Assembly: GCA_027296925.1 (NCBI GenBank)
Contig: JAPUIP010000523.1
Coordinates: forward strand, 1-9,540
DNA length: 9,540 bases
Origin: Candidatus Poribacteria bacterium
GTDB lineage: Bacteria > Poribacteria > WGA-4E > PCPOR2b
Direction: 5' to 3'
The stretch's first letter is position 1, and each line of letters begins with the position of its first letter. A model generated the notes under the pieces. The model saw nothing but the letters and a program-made list of their open reading frames with translations. It was not told the origin of the DNA and searched no databases. The translations under genes and the position numbers were made by a program. Below, one piece after another: positions 1 to 6,895 of the stretch.

Positions 1-106
1 TCTTTGAGAAATCCACGCGAGAAGCCTTTGACAGCCGTGACCGTGTAACCCCAGTGATAGCTGCTATGTTTGACAAAAATTGGAAAATCATATCAACCGC
101 CGGAAG

Positions 107-181
107 ATGGCGAGTAGCAGTTCGCCATGTGACAGAAATTGACAACTCGGCGAATAGATGTGCTAATTTGGCACATGGCGA
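107..181. repeat. Three-copy 7-bp half-site around a predicted promoter (operator-like)
   Basis: The heptamer ATGGCGA occurs at 107-113 and 175-181, and its reverse complement TCGCCAT at 122-128. The first pair forms an inverted repeat with an 8-nt spacer. The second pair extends to a perfect 10-bp inverted repeat, TCGCCATGTG (122-131) and CACATGGCGA (172-181), separated by 40 nt. The predicted promoter (TTGACA at 139-144) lies between these arms. Direct observation: the repeats and their positions. Inference: a dimeric regulator could bind here and control the downstream dehydrogenase gene, perhaps by looping. A cruciform or RNA hairpin is the alternative reading. Confidence 0.45.
139..167 (+). 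promoter_or_regulatory. Candidate sigma70-type promoter for the Ldh_2 gene
   Basis: A perfect -35 box TTGACA (139-144) is followed after 17 nt by GCTAAT (162-167), which matches four of six bases of TATAAT. Transcription would begin near 174 and give a leader of about 110 nt before the ATG at 285. The box is bracketed by the inverted repeat at 122-131/172-181. This is a consensus match only. Other TTGACA copies lie nearby (for example at 70-75) but lack a good -10 at the right distance. Confidence 0.35.
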
Positions 182-284
182 CTGGACTTGATTGTCAAAT
201 TTGTTGCGGCAGTTGCTAAATTGGGTCTCAGGGCTTATTTTCCTGCGCCTTGATCCAATATCACCAAAGTCCAAAGGAGGATTC

Positions 285-1328
285 ATGAATCAAGAAAGCC
301 AAGATATTATCGTTCAACCGGATCCGCTTCGTGAGTTTGCCACGACCCTTTATCAAAAAGCAGGGGTCAGCGTCGAACATGCGGAACTGATGGCAGAACT
401 CCAGGTGGAGACTGACCTGCGCAATGTGCATTCGCACGGTACGCGCATGTTGGCCTGGTACGTCCGAAGCATGCTTAGCGGAGAGATGAACGCAAAGCCA
501 GAGATTCGCGTTGTTCAGGAAGCCCCCGGCATTGCCGTCATCGACGGAGATAACGGCTTGGGCCATCCACCAAGCGCCCTGGCAATGAAAATGGCAATTG
601 AAAAAGCAAAGTCGGCAGGTATTGGGGCGGCGGGGGTTCGCAACGCCGGTCACTTCGGCGCTGCTGCGTGTTACTCGATGATGGCGGCCGAAGAAAAGAT
701 GATCGGTTTCGCAACGACAAACACAGGTGGTCCCTCTGTCGGTGCGCCGGGGGCTGCCGCGGCAGTGATCGCGAATAACCCGTTGAGTTATGCCCTGCCG
801 GCTGGCGAGGAACGACCGATCGTGCTGGACATGGCGTGCGGGGCGTCATCGTGGGGCAAAGTGAGGACGCTGCAGATGTACGGCAAACCCATCCCGCCGG
901 GATGGCTGCTGACCGCTGACGGTGTGCCAACCGAAGATCCGGACGAAGGGCGAATCCTCACACCGGCGGCAGGCCCCAGAGGGTACGGTTTGGGGTTAAC
1001 GATGGGCATCCTGGCGGGACCGCTGGTTGGGGGTTTGATGGCATGTCACAAGCATCAGGGCGAACCGTCGGAACACTTTTTCATTGCCATCAATGTGTCG
1101 AGTTTCACGGACTTTGCGGCATACGCTGACGAAATTGATCGGGGCATTCGCGCTATCCATGCCACAAAAGCGGCTGAAGGCGTTGATCAGGTATACCTAC
1201 CCGGGGAGATTGAGTGGCTGAAGCGTGAAGCGTGGGTGAACGATGGTATTCCGCTTCACGTCGACCATCTGCGAGAACTTGCGAGCGTCGCGGGGGAACT
1301 GGGCGTCGAAATCTGTTGGGAATGGTAA
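285..1328 (+). CDS. Ldh_2 family (malate/L-lactate dehydrogenase-like) NAD(P)-dependent oxidoreductase
   Basis: The 347-aa product belongs to the Ldh_2 family of non-Rossmann NAD(P)H-dependent 2-hydroxyacid/2-keto acid or imine reductases, which includes malate dehydrogenase-like, ureidoglycolate dehydrogenase, 2,3-diketogulonate reductase and piperideine-2-carboxylate reductase members. Visible family landmarks are VETDLRNVHSHGT (41-53, with the conserved Ser-His pair 50-51), NAGHFGAA (120-127), the TNTGGPSVGAPG stretch (145-156), NNPLSYALP (164-172), LDMA (181-184) and PRGYGLGLTMGILAG (231-245). Length is normal for the family. The frame stays open upstream to a TTG at 192, but the ATG at 285 is chosen because AAAGGAGG (273-280) sits just before it and the conserved N-terminus begins here. 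The cytoplasmic enzyme's substrate cannot be read from sequence. It appears monocistronic, with the palindromic element at 1386-1505 downstream. Family assignment is firm; malate or lactate specificity is not supported. Confidence 0.9.
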   Translation: MNQESQDIIVQPDPLREFATTLYQKAGVSVEHAELMAELQVETDLRNVHSHGTRMLAWYVRSMLSGEMNAKPEIRVVQEAPGIAVIDGDNGLGHPPSALAMKMAIEKAKSAGIGAAGVRNAGHFGAAACYSMMAAEEKMIGFATTNTGGPSVGAPGAAAAVIANNPLSYALPAGEERPIVLDMACGASSWGKVRTLQMYGKPIPPGWLLTADGVPTEDPDEGRILTPAAGPRGYGLGLTMGILAGPLVGGLMACHKHQGEPSEHFFIAINVSSFTDFAAYADEIDRGIRAIHATKAAEGVDQVYLPGEIEWLKREAWVNDGIPLHVDHLRELASVAGELGVEICWEW

Positions 1329-1385
1329 GGAGATGTCAACGTCCTTCTGATTCACGATTTGACGGTTTCGCCGAACGCCCACGAC

Positions 1386-1505
1386 CTGTCATTCTGAGTC
1401 CTTCGCTTCGCTCGAGGACAGGCTTCGCGAAGAATCTCTTCTCACCGCGAAATAGAGATCTTTCGCGGTGTTTACCCTGAGCTTGCGAAGGGCTCAAGAT
1501 GACAG
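1386..1505. repeat. 120-bp palindromic intergenic element (REP/MITE-like)
   Basis: The ends are 21-bp inverted repeats: CTGTCATTCTGAG... at 1386-1406 and its imperfect complement ...CTCAAGATGACAG at 1485-1505, matching at 18 of 21 positions. In the centre, CACCGCGAAA (1443-1452) and TTTCGCGGTG (1461-1470) form a perfect 10-bp stem with an 8-nt loop. A further palindrome, CTTCGCGAAG, lies at 1423-1432. No transposase is encoded and no target-site duplication is evident. Ends of the TGTCATTCTGAG type next to CTTCGCTTCGCTC motifs are, to my knowledge, frequent in dispersed repeats of several uncultivated phyla. It may also act as a terminator-like structure after the dehydrogenase gene. No protein is called here. 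Confidence 0.65.
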
Positions 1506-1558
1506 AATTGATAGCTTCTACGGAAAATGAAATGACTCTAGAGAAGCTACATTTTATA

Positions 1559-1587
1559 TTGCCTTTTCGTGACTTTTATGATATATT
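1559..1587 (+). promoter_or_regulatory. Candidate extended -10 promoter
   Basis: TTGCCT (1559-1564) is followed after 17 nt by TATATT (1582-1587), with TG one base upstream of the -10 box (1579-1580), so it also fits an extended -10 promoter. It lies in an AT-rich patch just after the palindromic element. A transcript would start near 1594 and run into the inverted-repeat region at 1640-1702. No good gene start follows within 250 nt, so the target may be a non-coding leader or the 2H phosphoesterase gene at 2072. Confidence 0.35.
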
Positions 1588-1589
1588 GT

Positions 1590-1702
1590 AAGGCTCAAAT
1601 CGATGGCGCGTAACGAACAAACAAACTACGGATGCACCCGCGCTGCCAAGGATAGGCAATCGTCTATAGATTCGACAGGCTCAAATTTGAGTTGGGCAGC
1701 GC
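1590..1702 (+). other. Possible structured leader or small RNA region
   Basis: GCGCTGCC (1640-1647) pairs perfectly with GGCAGCGC (1695-1702). Inside this 8-bp stem are a 12-bp perfect palindrome, CTCAAATTTGAG (1680-1691), and a small AATC/GATT hairpin (1658-1661 with 1669-1672). A 10-bp direct repeat, AGGCTCAAAT, lies at 1591-1600 and 1677-1686. A stem enclosing two smaller hairpins, placed right after a promoter-like sequence, could be an RNA. It matches no riboswitch, tRNA, tmRNA or other RNA family that I recognise, and chance pairing is possible. Confidence 0.2.
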
Positions 1703-2071
1703 AAAGGTAGGAGACACGCTCAGAAGAATAGATCACAGAGCGAACCGTATGAAGGTCAAATGAGTGATTGATGTTTTACTTGCGGATCAAGAGGTGGCTG
1801 TCAAGAGACTCGATAAGCCACCGAACTCTACGCTAGGGCGTATGTACACTGTTGGAGGAAACAATGGAGGTGGAACAAACAGGAGGCCGACCGGCAAGAT
1901 GGAATGGCTGAGTGAAGCGCATATTGCGCTGGTTGTTCGGTTCGACGATATAAATAGCGAACGTCAGGCGATCCAATGAATTGCTTAGATTCATTCGCGT
2001 TCCGTTACAAGAGGAGGTAGGCCGCACCTTGTTTTTGCAGAGGCAACTAAAAAAAGGTGCCCGATTTATTT
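1703..2071. other. Gene-poor stretch with possible coding debris
   Basis: No convincing gene was found in these 370 bases. A GTG-initiated frame runs 1764-1979 (71 codons) without a recognisable domain. A good ribosome-binding site (GGAGG just before an ATG at 1864) opens a 15-codon frame that stops at once. The same phase is open again from 1954 to about 2107, in an Arg/Leu-rich run that overlaps the start of the next gene. Together these could be remains of a decayed small gene, but none has family support. Treat it as non-coding unless homologues are found. Confidence 0.3.
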
Positions 2072-2785
2072 ATGGCAGAGATGCAACCAAAGTGGAACAT
2101 CCACAGTAAGAAGTTTAATCAGCTCTGGAAGCAATTCCAGAATGGATACAAACCATCGATTTACAATCCTGAACAGGCGGTGGGTTGCAATGGACGAAGA
2201 AATAGTTTGATGCTAAGTATTGGCATCGAGCATCCCGATACCATCAAGAAAATTCAATCGATTACCGCCGAGATCGGTCAAATTCCGGGCGTCTATATCA
2301 TGCCCCCAGAATATTACCATATTACGGTCAAATGGTTCGGATTTCTCGCCGATCAGAAACAGCACGATTACGACATCGAACCCCAAACGCTCGAACAGAT
2401 TCTTGAGCAAGCGGATCAGATCCTCTCCAAAATACCAGAATTCTCGATCCGGTTAGGACGTGTGAATGCGCTAGGCGGGTTCATTATATTAGAGGTCGAA
2501 GACAACGGCGCCATTGCTCAAATTCAAGGGCGTTTTCACGAAGAGGCGACGTTAGTTCCGAGTTACTCAATCGAGGGTGAGAAGTGGCTACCGCATATGA
2601 GCATCGCGGGTTTGACAAGTTTGGAAGGGTCAGACGAGCTCAAAGCCAGGGTGAATGAATTACGAGACATCGAGATTGGTGAAATCGGCGTAAGTCAGAT
2701 AGACCTTTCACAGGCGATCTTGCAGAAGCCGTGCCCGCATTGCCGGATATTGCGTCCCTTTCCCCTGGTACGTACGGATTCGTAG
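2072..2785 (+). CDS. 2H phosphoesterase superfamily protein (2'-5' RNA ligase/LigT-like)
   Basis: The 237-aa protein carries the two signature HxT/S motifs of the 2H superfamily: YYHITVKWFGF (His83, Thr85) and WLPHMSIAG (His175, Ser177). They are spaced about 90 residues apart, as usual for this fold. The two histidines act as acid and base on 2',3'-cyclic or 2'-5' phosphodiester bonds in RNA or nucleotide substrates; the substrate here is unknown. About 45 N-terminal residues precede the conserved core (SLMLSIGIEHP) and have no recognised domain. The C-terminus has a CPHC motif (221-224), which could be a partial metal site or chance. Start choice is uncertain: a GTG at 2057 just after an in-frame stop (2048-2050) and an ATG at 2081 are alternatives, and no strong ribosome-binding site favours any of them. 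It is a soluble cytoplasmic protein, convergent with the PhyH gene. Confidence 0.75.
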   Translation: MAEMQPKWNIHSKKFNQLWKQFQNGYKPSIYNPEQAVGCNGRRNSLMLSIGIEHPDTIKKIQSITAEIGQIPGVYIMPPEYYHITVKWFGFLADQKQHDYDIEPQTLEQILEQADQILSKIPEFSIRLGRVNALGGFIILEVEDNGAIAQIQGRFHEEATLVPSYSIEGEKWLPHMSIAGLTSLEGSDELKARVNELRDIEIGEIGVSQIDLSQAILQKPCPHCRILRPFPLVRTDS

Positions 2786-2878
2786 AGGGCCTCCATAGCG
2801 ACACGGTCGGTGTTCGGGCGTTCGCACAACATGACGTGGGCCAGGCAGAAGCAGACGCTATGCCCGCCAACTTACTTT

Positions 2879-3718
2879 TCAAACAGACCAGAAGACCTTT
2901 CCAAGTTCACGCTCACGTTCTCCCGCCCAAGCAGGGTCCAGCCAAAATTCCCGGTCAAGCCAAAGCACTTCCCGTTGCTCAGGCGTCAGGCGCTCAATTA
3001 ATTCCGGGGCCAGGTATTTTGTAAAATCAAACCGATGATTCTTTGCGGAAGACTCTCTGAACAGCCAATGGTGCATCAGCCGGCTCAGCTGTGTCTGGTT
3101 AGCGTAGGTCGCGTGAAAAATCCGTGAGCTCCGCACGATCAGGTGGTGGGGATCGATTTCGAGCGCAACCTCTCCGGGGAGTTCCACATCCGCCCGATTT
3201 TGCTTGGGAGGTTCGTTAGATCCGAATCGCCGCTCCCGCACTGCCCGGACCTCCTCCATCGCCCCATCGATCGAACCGATATGGCTGCCGGGAATCACAC
3301 GAAGGCAGCCATTTTTGTGCGTGGCACCGGAGAAGTAATGCATGAACTCAACGTATTTATACTCGCTATCCCGATGCCACAAAAACGATCTCCCCCGCCC
3401 TAACTCGTTAATCCCGCCGTTACGAAAGTAGATGTCATCATCCCCCGCCAGTTGCCTTGCCAGCTCAACAATTTCCGGGTGGAGCTCAATTTGCAACAAC
3501 GGCAGTGCGTGATCTAGATCGCACCAGTATGAGTCAGGCTGCTGTGGCTTGAGCCGGTAGTGATTCCCCTTCGCATCATGGGTAATTGTGGCTGGATCGA
3601 CGGCAACGCGCTCCACCGCTGCTAAACACGCCTCCGTCAGTTCATGCGGGAATGGACACGGGATAATGACGTAGCCGTCAACTCGGTACGATTCAAGCTG
3701 TGCTTCAGTAAATTTCAT
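2879..3718 (-). CDS. Phytanoyl-CoA dioxygenase (PhyH) family Fe(II)/2-oxoglutarate oxygenase
   Basis: The 279-aa protein has the PhyH double-stranded beta-helix signature. The N-terminus FTEAQLESYRVDGYVIIP is typical of the family. The iron-binding HxD is in LWHRDSEYKY (His115, Asp117), the distal iron ligand is His202 in RIFHATYAN, and Arg213, eleven residues on, fits the 2-oxoglutarate carboxylate-binding position. CLRVIPGSHIGS (138-149) is the usual strand-loop before the distal His. All cofactor residues are present, so an active oxygenase that hydroxylates a small or lipid-like molecule is expected; the substrate cannot be predicted. The frame extends 19 codons upstream to a GTG (3775), but the ATG at 3718 starts exactly at the conserved motif. 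The ribosome-binding site is weak. It lies 102 nt downstream of the PHP gene on the same strand, so co-transcription is plausible. Confidence 0.87.
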   Translation of the reverse strand: MKFTEAQLESYRVDGYVIIPCPFPHELTEACLAAVERVAVDPATITHDAKGNHYRLKPQQPDSYWCDLDHALPLLQIELHPEIVELARQLAGDDDIYFRNGGINELGRGRSFLWHRDSEYKYVEFMHYFSGATHKNGCLRVIPGSHIGSIDGAMEEVRAVRERRFGSNEPPKQNRADVELPGEVALEIDPHHLIVRSSRIFHATYANQTQLSRLMHHWLFRESSAKNHRFDFTKYLAPELIERLTPEQREVLWLDREFWLDPAWAGERERELGKVFWSV

Positions 3719-3820
3719 AGCATTCTTGTCAATACAGTGTGAAGGTTCGTGCTGCGTGTACGCATCATATGGCACGGATGACCCCGCCGAGAACTGACGT
3801 CAGCACCACGCACAGACAGC

Positions 3821-4591
3821 TTACCACCGCCATTCCTTCGGCCGCCATAGATGTTCTTCCTGAACGCCCAATTCCTTCAAAACCGGTTCGAGTTTCGAGA
3901 GTTCGCCCAATTCCTCGGCGTTGTGTGCATCGCTGCCAATGAGCAGCTTCACCTCCCGCTCCAGGCACAAGTGATAAAACTCAACCAAGTGCATCTGGTT
4001 GTATCGGATGAATTTCGGGCTAATCTCGATGCCAATCCCACGTTGGGCCGCCAGATCCAACTGACGAATCAGCCGCTTCTGATCAATGGCTCGCATCATC
4101 TCTTGTCCAAACGCCGCGACCTCCTCTTTGGACATCCGAAAGACGTTTGGCATCACAACGAATGGGTGAACGACCACATCGGTCAACGGGCAAGCCACCG
4201 CGGCTTCAAACATATAGATTTCGTGGTTTGCAACCTTCCTCGGGTTTCCGGGGTCTGAAGGGAGCGAAACACCACGTAAATGGTAATGGTTTGGTGCCAT
4301 CAAAACATAATCGAAATATGACGCCAGTTGAATGTTGATTGAAGCCACCCGGTATTCCAATATATGGGACTCAACGCCAACATGAACAGAAATTGAGGGT
4401 TCGCATTTCTTGATTACTTTTCTGACGGCTTCAATGTTCTTCGCCTTATAGCCATAACCGTAATCGTGATCGGTGATACCAATTTCCTTCATGCCCTGCT
4501 CTTGTTGAATCTGGATAATTTTTTCGATATCAAAATCCCTGGCGGCGCAGGGAGAAAGCTTCGTGTGGATGTGATAATCACAGTGGAACAT
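3821..4591 (-). CDS. PHP-domain metal-dependent phosphoesterase
   Basis: The 256-aa protein contains the metal-ligand motifs of the PHP (polymerase and histidinol phosphatase) fold in order: DYHIHTKLS (His7, His9), GITDHDYG (Asp41, His42), GVESHIL (Glu75), NHYHLRG (His102, His104), VVHPF (His142) and GSDAHN (Asp221, His223). An intact trinuclear metal site and phosphoesterase activity are therefore expected; histidinol-phosphatase or nucleotide specificity is not established. An ATG at 4591 is chosen over a start at 4660 because AAGGAG (4599-4604, minus strand) sits 7 nt upstream and the PHP motif begins right away. It is the first gene of a likely two-gene minus-strand unit with the PhyH oxygenase. 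It is divergent from the plus-strand gene at 4894; AT-rich sequence at 4625-4645 may hold its promoter. Confidence 0.88.
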   Translation of the reverse strand: MFHCDYHIHTKLSPCAARDFDIEKIIQIQQEQGMKEIGITDHDYGYGYKAKNIEAVRKVIKKCEPSISVHVGVESHILEYRVASINIQLASYFDYVLMAPNHYHLRGVSLPSDPGNPRKVANHEIYMFEAAVACPLTDVVVHPFVVMPNVFRMSKEEVAAFGQEMMRAIDQKRLIRQLDLAAQRGIGIEISPKFIRYNQMHLVEFYHLCLEREVKLLIGSDAHNAEELGELSKLEPVLKELGVQEEHLWRPKEWRW

Positions 4592-4598
4592 TCTTCGG

Positions 4599-4604
4599 CT
4601 CCTT
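4599..4604 (-). promoter_or_regulatory. Ribosome-binding site deciding the PHP gene start
   Basis: Read on the minus strand this is AAGGAG, 7 nt upstream of the ATG at 4591. It fixes the start of the PHP gene at 4591 and makes the in-frame ATG at 4660 unlikely. Confidence 0.75.
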
Positions 4605-4802
4605 AGGAAAACAGCTTTGACGGATGAAGCTATATCAATATAATTTCGAGTTTGGTACAAGGAATCGTCAAATAGGTTGACTTATTATGACAGATCTCGA
4701 AAATGATTGCAAGCAAAAAAGAACTTCTCGGTTGGTTCATTCGCGTGTATACCGTTGATGAGACAGAATAGATGTCATTCATAATGAAACCCCGTCTGAA
4801 AC

Positions 4803-4832
4803 TTGACATCGCAGATGATTTTCCGTTAAAAT
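4803..4832 (+). promoter_or_regulatory. Sigma70-like promoter for the PLPC/membrane/M6 gene run
   Basis: A perfect TTGACA (4803-4808) is followed after 18 nt by TAAAAT (4827-4832), five of six matches to TATAAT. Transcription would start near 4839-4841. The -10 box overlaps the ATG at 4831, the first in-frame ATG of the downstream gene. That ATG therefore could not be on this transcript, and the later ATG at 4894 is supported as the true start. Confidence 0.55.
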
Positions 4833-4893
4833 GGATGGTGATACAGGCCGCGTCATTTCACGGCAAAACAGATTCGCTGAGGATATAGAAATC

Positions 4894-5961
4894 ATGAGTG
4901 GTATCATTGGACATCTCACATACGCTGTGCTTGGACACAAAGCCGCAGCCGAACGCCAACTCCCGGTTGCACCGATCATCGGCCGCCACTACGCCAGTTA
5001 TCTAGCGGGTTGCTACCTGGGAGCGGATATTATGACGCTTCCGGGAGGGGCTTGCGCACAGTGTGGCGAGGAATGGGGATATAGCGCTTCCGCGCCGGAG
5101 CAGTGTCCAAATGATGGTGGCTCACTTCGTCCTTATGTGCTTCCCTTTGACGGGGCGGATTACAGTCCCCAGGATATTCACCGCATGTTTTACGGCCGCA
5201 CGCATCTTGTCTTTGGGTGGAGTCCAGACGAAACAGCGCACACGCTATCGTGGGATGCCCTGCCCAACTACTTCGCATCCGTCGTTCGTGACGCGCTTGA
5301 ATTTTTCGGGCCCGGCGAGCGGCCGCTAGCGTATCTGTTCGGTTGGATGACGCATGTGGTTGGGGATGCGCTGATTAAATCGGTACAGCCGGGGTTGACG
5401 CTGTATCTGCTGAACGGTACCTATACCCCTCAAAATCGACCGATCCAAGATCTCTTTTCCTTTCACGAGGTGGGGCGAAAGGAACTCGGATTGAATTGGC
5501 AGGCGCTGTTGTCAGATCTCGTTGAAACTCCCGTCGAGCCGATTCAAGCCCACTTCATGCGTTTGGCGCCGCCTCGCGGGGCGTTGGCGCAGCACTTCCC
5601 CGATGCCTGGAAACCAACGCAGGAAAAATTGCTGCTGGCGGTCATGGCCGAAAATCGCCGTTATCAACACATCCGAAACAGCAGATTGCTGGCACAATTA
5701 GCGTTAACCGATACGCCCGACGGTCAGCAGTGCGATCCGGAATTGAGCGGGCTCACCGGTGGACTGACTTACGCGCAAATGGTCGAGCTGGCAGAGCAGG
5801 CGAATTTTCGCCATGCCCTCTGGCAGATTGGCGAGGCGATTGCTGAACGCTTCGAGGCGGCCACTCTCCGACAAACACTGTTTCAGGATTTTCCCATTTC
5901 GGATGGCCCAACCTGGAAAGCACTCACGGACAGATGGTGCCATGACAAAATGAGCCAATGA
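4894..5961 (+). CDS. Zinc-dependent phospholipase C-like protein
   Basis: The 355-aa protein resembles the zinc-dependent phospholipase C/S1-P1 nuclease-like family. An N-terminal HLTYAVLGHKAA (7-18) and PIIGRHYASYLAGCYLGADI (27-46) are followed by the diagnostic helix YLFGWMTHVVGDALIK (147-162, His154 and Asp158), the place where this family has GW-H-GD metal ligands. His7, His32, His104, His191 and several Asp residues could complete a site. An unusual segment, CAQC (54-57) with Cys71 in QCPND, suggests a small zinc-ribbon-like insertion. No signal peptide is evident, which is odd for a secreted lipase, so phospholipase activity is not assured. ATG 4894 is preferred over ATG 4831 because the predicted -10 box covers the latter; GAGGAT (4879-4884) is a weak ribosome-binding site. 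Its stop overlaps the next start as ATGA. Confidence 0.55.
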   Translation: MSGIIGHLTYAVLGHKAAAERQLPVAPIIGRHYASYLAGCYLGADIMTLPGGACAQCGEEWGYSASAPEQCPNDGGSLRPYVLPFDGADYSPQDIHRMFYGRTHLVFGWSPDETAHTLSWDALPNYFASVVRDALEFFGPGERPLAYLFGWMTHVVGDALIKSVQPGLTLYLLNGTYTPQNRPIQDLFSFHEVGRKELGLNWQALLSDLVETPVEPIQAHFMRLAPPRGALAQHFPDAWKPTQEKLLLAVMAENRRYQHIRNSRLLAQLALTDTPDGQQCDPELSGLTGGLTYAQMVELAEQANFRHALWQIGEAIAERFEAATLRQTLFQDFPISDGPTWKALTDRWCHDKMSQ

Positions 5962-6500
5962 GATCTGATTTCTCTCTACGTGTTCCGGCTGATATTTCAC
6001 ATTTTCTATATCATACTTTCCGAACCGATCCAACCCGAGCGCTCATCGCTTTGATGATTCTCGCTCATCTTCTCCCAATTTGGCTCATTCATTACTATCC
6101 CACCCAGGATGGACCAAGCCACATCGCCAATGCGGTCATCCTCAAGGAGTACGCCCAGCACGAAATCTTTCAGGAATACTTTCGCCTCAATCTCAAGCCT
6201 GTCCCGAATTGGTTCTCGCATGCGACGCGGTTGTACGACTATTTGACCCAAGTCGCATCCATCGCCACTTACGATGCGCAATATATCGTTCCCAGGATAC
6301 TTGTATGGCTACTGATTGCCCTTTTAATTTATGGGCTCGCGGACCGGTTGAATCTTTTCGGATGGGATGCTAAACGCGGACGTTTTCAGTTTCGTTTTCA
6401 GAATTGTGCTTGTGGCGATGCAACTGTATATGAATGTCAGATACTATCGAACGCTCAGCCGGGATTTGGAGGAGTTCACATCAGGCATGCACCTCATTGA
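5958..6500 (+). pseudogene. Polytopic membrane protein, N-terminal fragment (frame broken near 6360-6380)
   Basis: The start overlaps the preceding stop as ATGA (5958-5961), indicating translational coupling. The first 135 or so residues look genuine: a short cytoplasmic N-terminus, a membrane helix at about 28-46 (ALIALMILAHLLPIWLI), a loop with YPTQDGPSHIANAV (47-60) and a second helix at about 110-127 (VPRILVWLLIALLIYGLA). After FGWDA (residue 138) the sequence turns Cys/Arg/Gln-rich and unlike a membrane protein, and it ends at 6500. Another frame (6367-6882) carries what looks like the C-terminus of the same protein. An acidic DGP motif in the first loop recalls GT-C-type glycosyltransferases, but I cannot assign a family. 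With only two or three helices left, it is probably non-functional. Confidence 0.6.
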
Positions 6501-6882
6501 GCGGAACCGGACATTTCTCCCGCTATCGTTCAATCACAGGGGTTCACTCGACGGCAATCGGATTGGCGTGTTTGTCCACGCCATCAACTATTACGTCGCT
6601 GAAACGCGCGGAGTTGATTTCGATAACTACGAAGCGACCACCGGTTACTTTCCGGTGAACTTCAACCCCGACTTACAGCCGGGGATTGATCGCCCGCACC
6701 TGTCTGTGATTGAAGGCAGACCGGAGGAGATGCAACCCGGCAAGTATGTGGCTCGGGTCGATTATATCGTCACATGGTCGATGGACCTCGATTTCCCCGT
6801 TGTGGCGCGAATTCGGGAACATTATCAACAGATCTATGTCAGCGACAATCAGCGATTGCGAATTTTTGCACGGAAGGAGTAA
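6367..6882 (+). pseudogene. Polytopic membrane protein, C-terminal fragment (+1 frame)
   Basis: This 171-codon frame overlaps the N-terminal fragment at 6367-6500 in the next phase and has no ribosome-binding site before its ATG. It begins with one membrane helix (about residues 6-24, VFSFVFRIVLVAMQLYMNV) followed by a soluble tail rich in aromatic residues (NADVF..., NHRGSLDGNR, YVAETRGVDFDNYEATTGYF, RLRIFARKE). The most economical reading is the last helix and soluble C-terminal domain of the protein starting at 5958. The central helices have been lost by a deletion that also shifted the frame. Independent translation as a small protein is possible but unsupported. Its stop (6880-6882) overlaps the end of the ribosome-binding site region of the M6 protease. 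Confidence 0.55.
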
Positions 6883-6890
6883 TCAGGTTG
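6874..6890 (+). promoter_or_regulatory. Shine-Dalgarno sequence with TTG start candidate for the M6 protease
   Basis: AAGGAG (6874-6879) lies 8 nt upstream of TTG (6888-6890), which is in frame with the protease. It is the only strong ribosome-binding site near the gene. The ATG codons at 6960 and 6963 lack one. If TTG is used, the product begins with 24 extra residues encoded largely by the 8-bp repeat tract before the signal peptide. Confidence 0.4.
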
Positions 6891-6895
6891 GAAAG

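Noticed and set aside
3..191. Plus-strand frame open from the window edge to TGA at 189-191 (62 codons), possibly the end of an upstream gene
   Set aside because: No recognisable domain, and a run this long is not rare by chance over six frames. It also overlaps the promoter and inverted-repeat signals. It cannot be excluded without the upstream sequence.
1326..1335. Ribosome-binding-site-like AAGGAG directly after the Ldh_2 stop, followed by ATG
   Set aside because: The ATG abuts the motif with no spacer and no meaningful frame follows.
1764..1979. 71-codon GTG-initiated frame
   Set aside because: Weak ribosome-binding site, no recognisable family, and Gly/Asn-rich sequence in the middle of a repeat-laden gap.
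1954..2107. Arg/Leu-rich open phase (ELLRFIRVPLQEEVGRTL...) before the 2H gene
   Set aside because: It looks somewhat protein-like but has no good start codon, overlaps the 2H gene N-terminus in another frame and has no recognised family.
2786..2878. Possible extra coding on either strand between the convergent 2H and PhyH genes (for example minus-strand NTDRVAMEALYESV)
   Set aside because: Two opposite readings look equally protein-like and neither has a start with a ribosome-binding site. The gap is only 93 nt. No clear terminator hairpin was found either.
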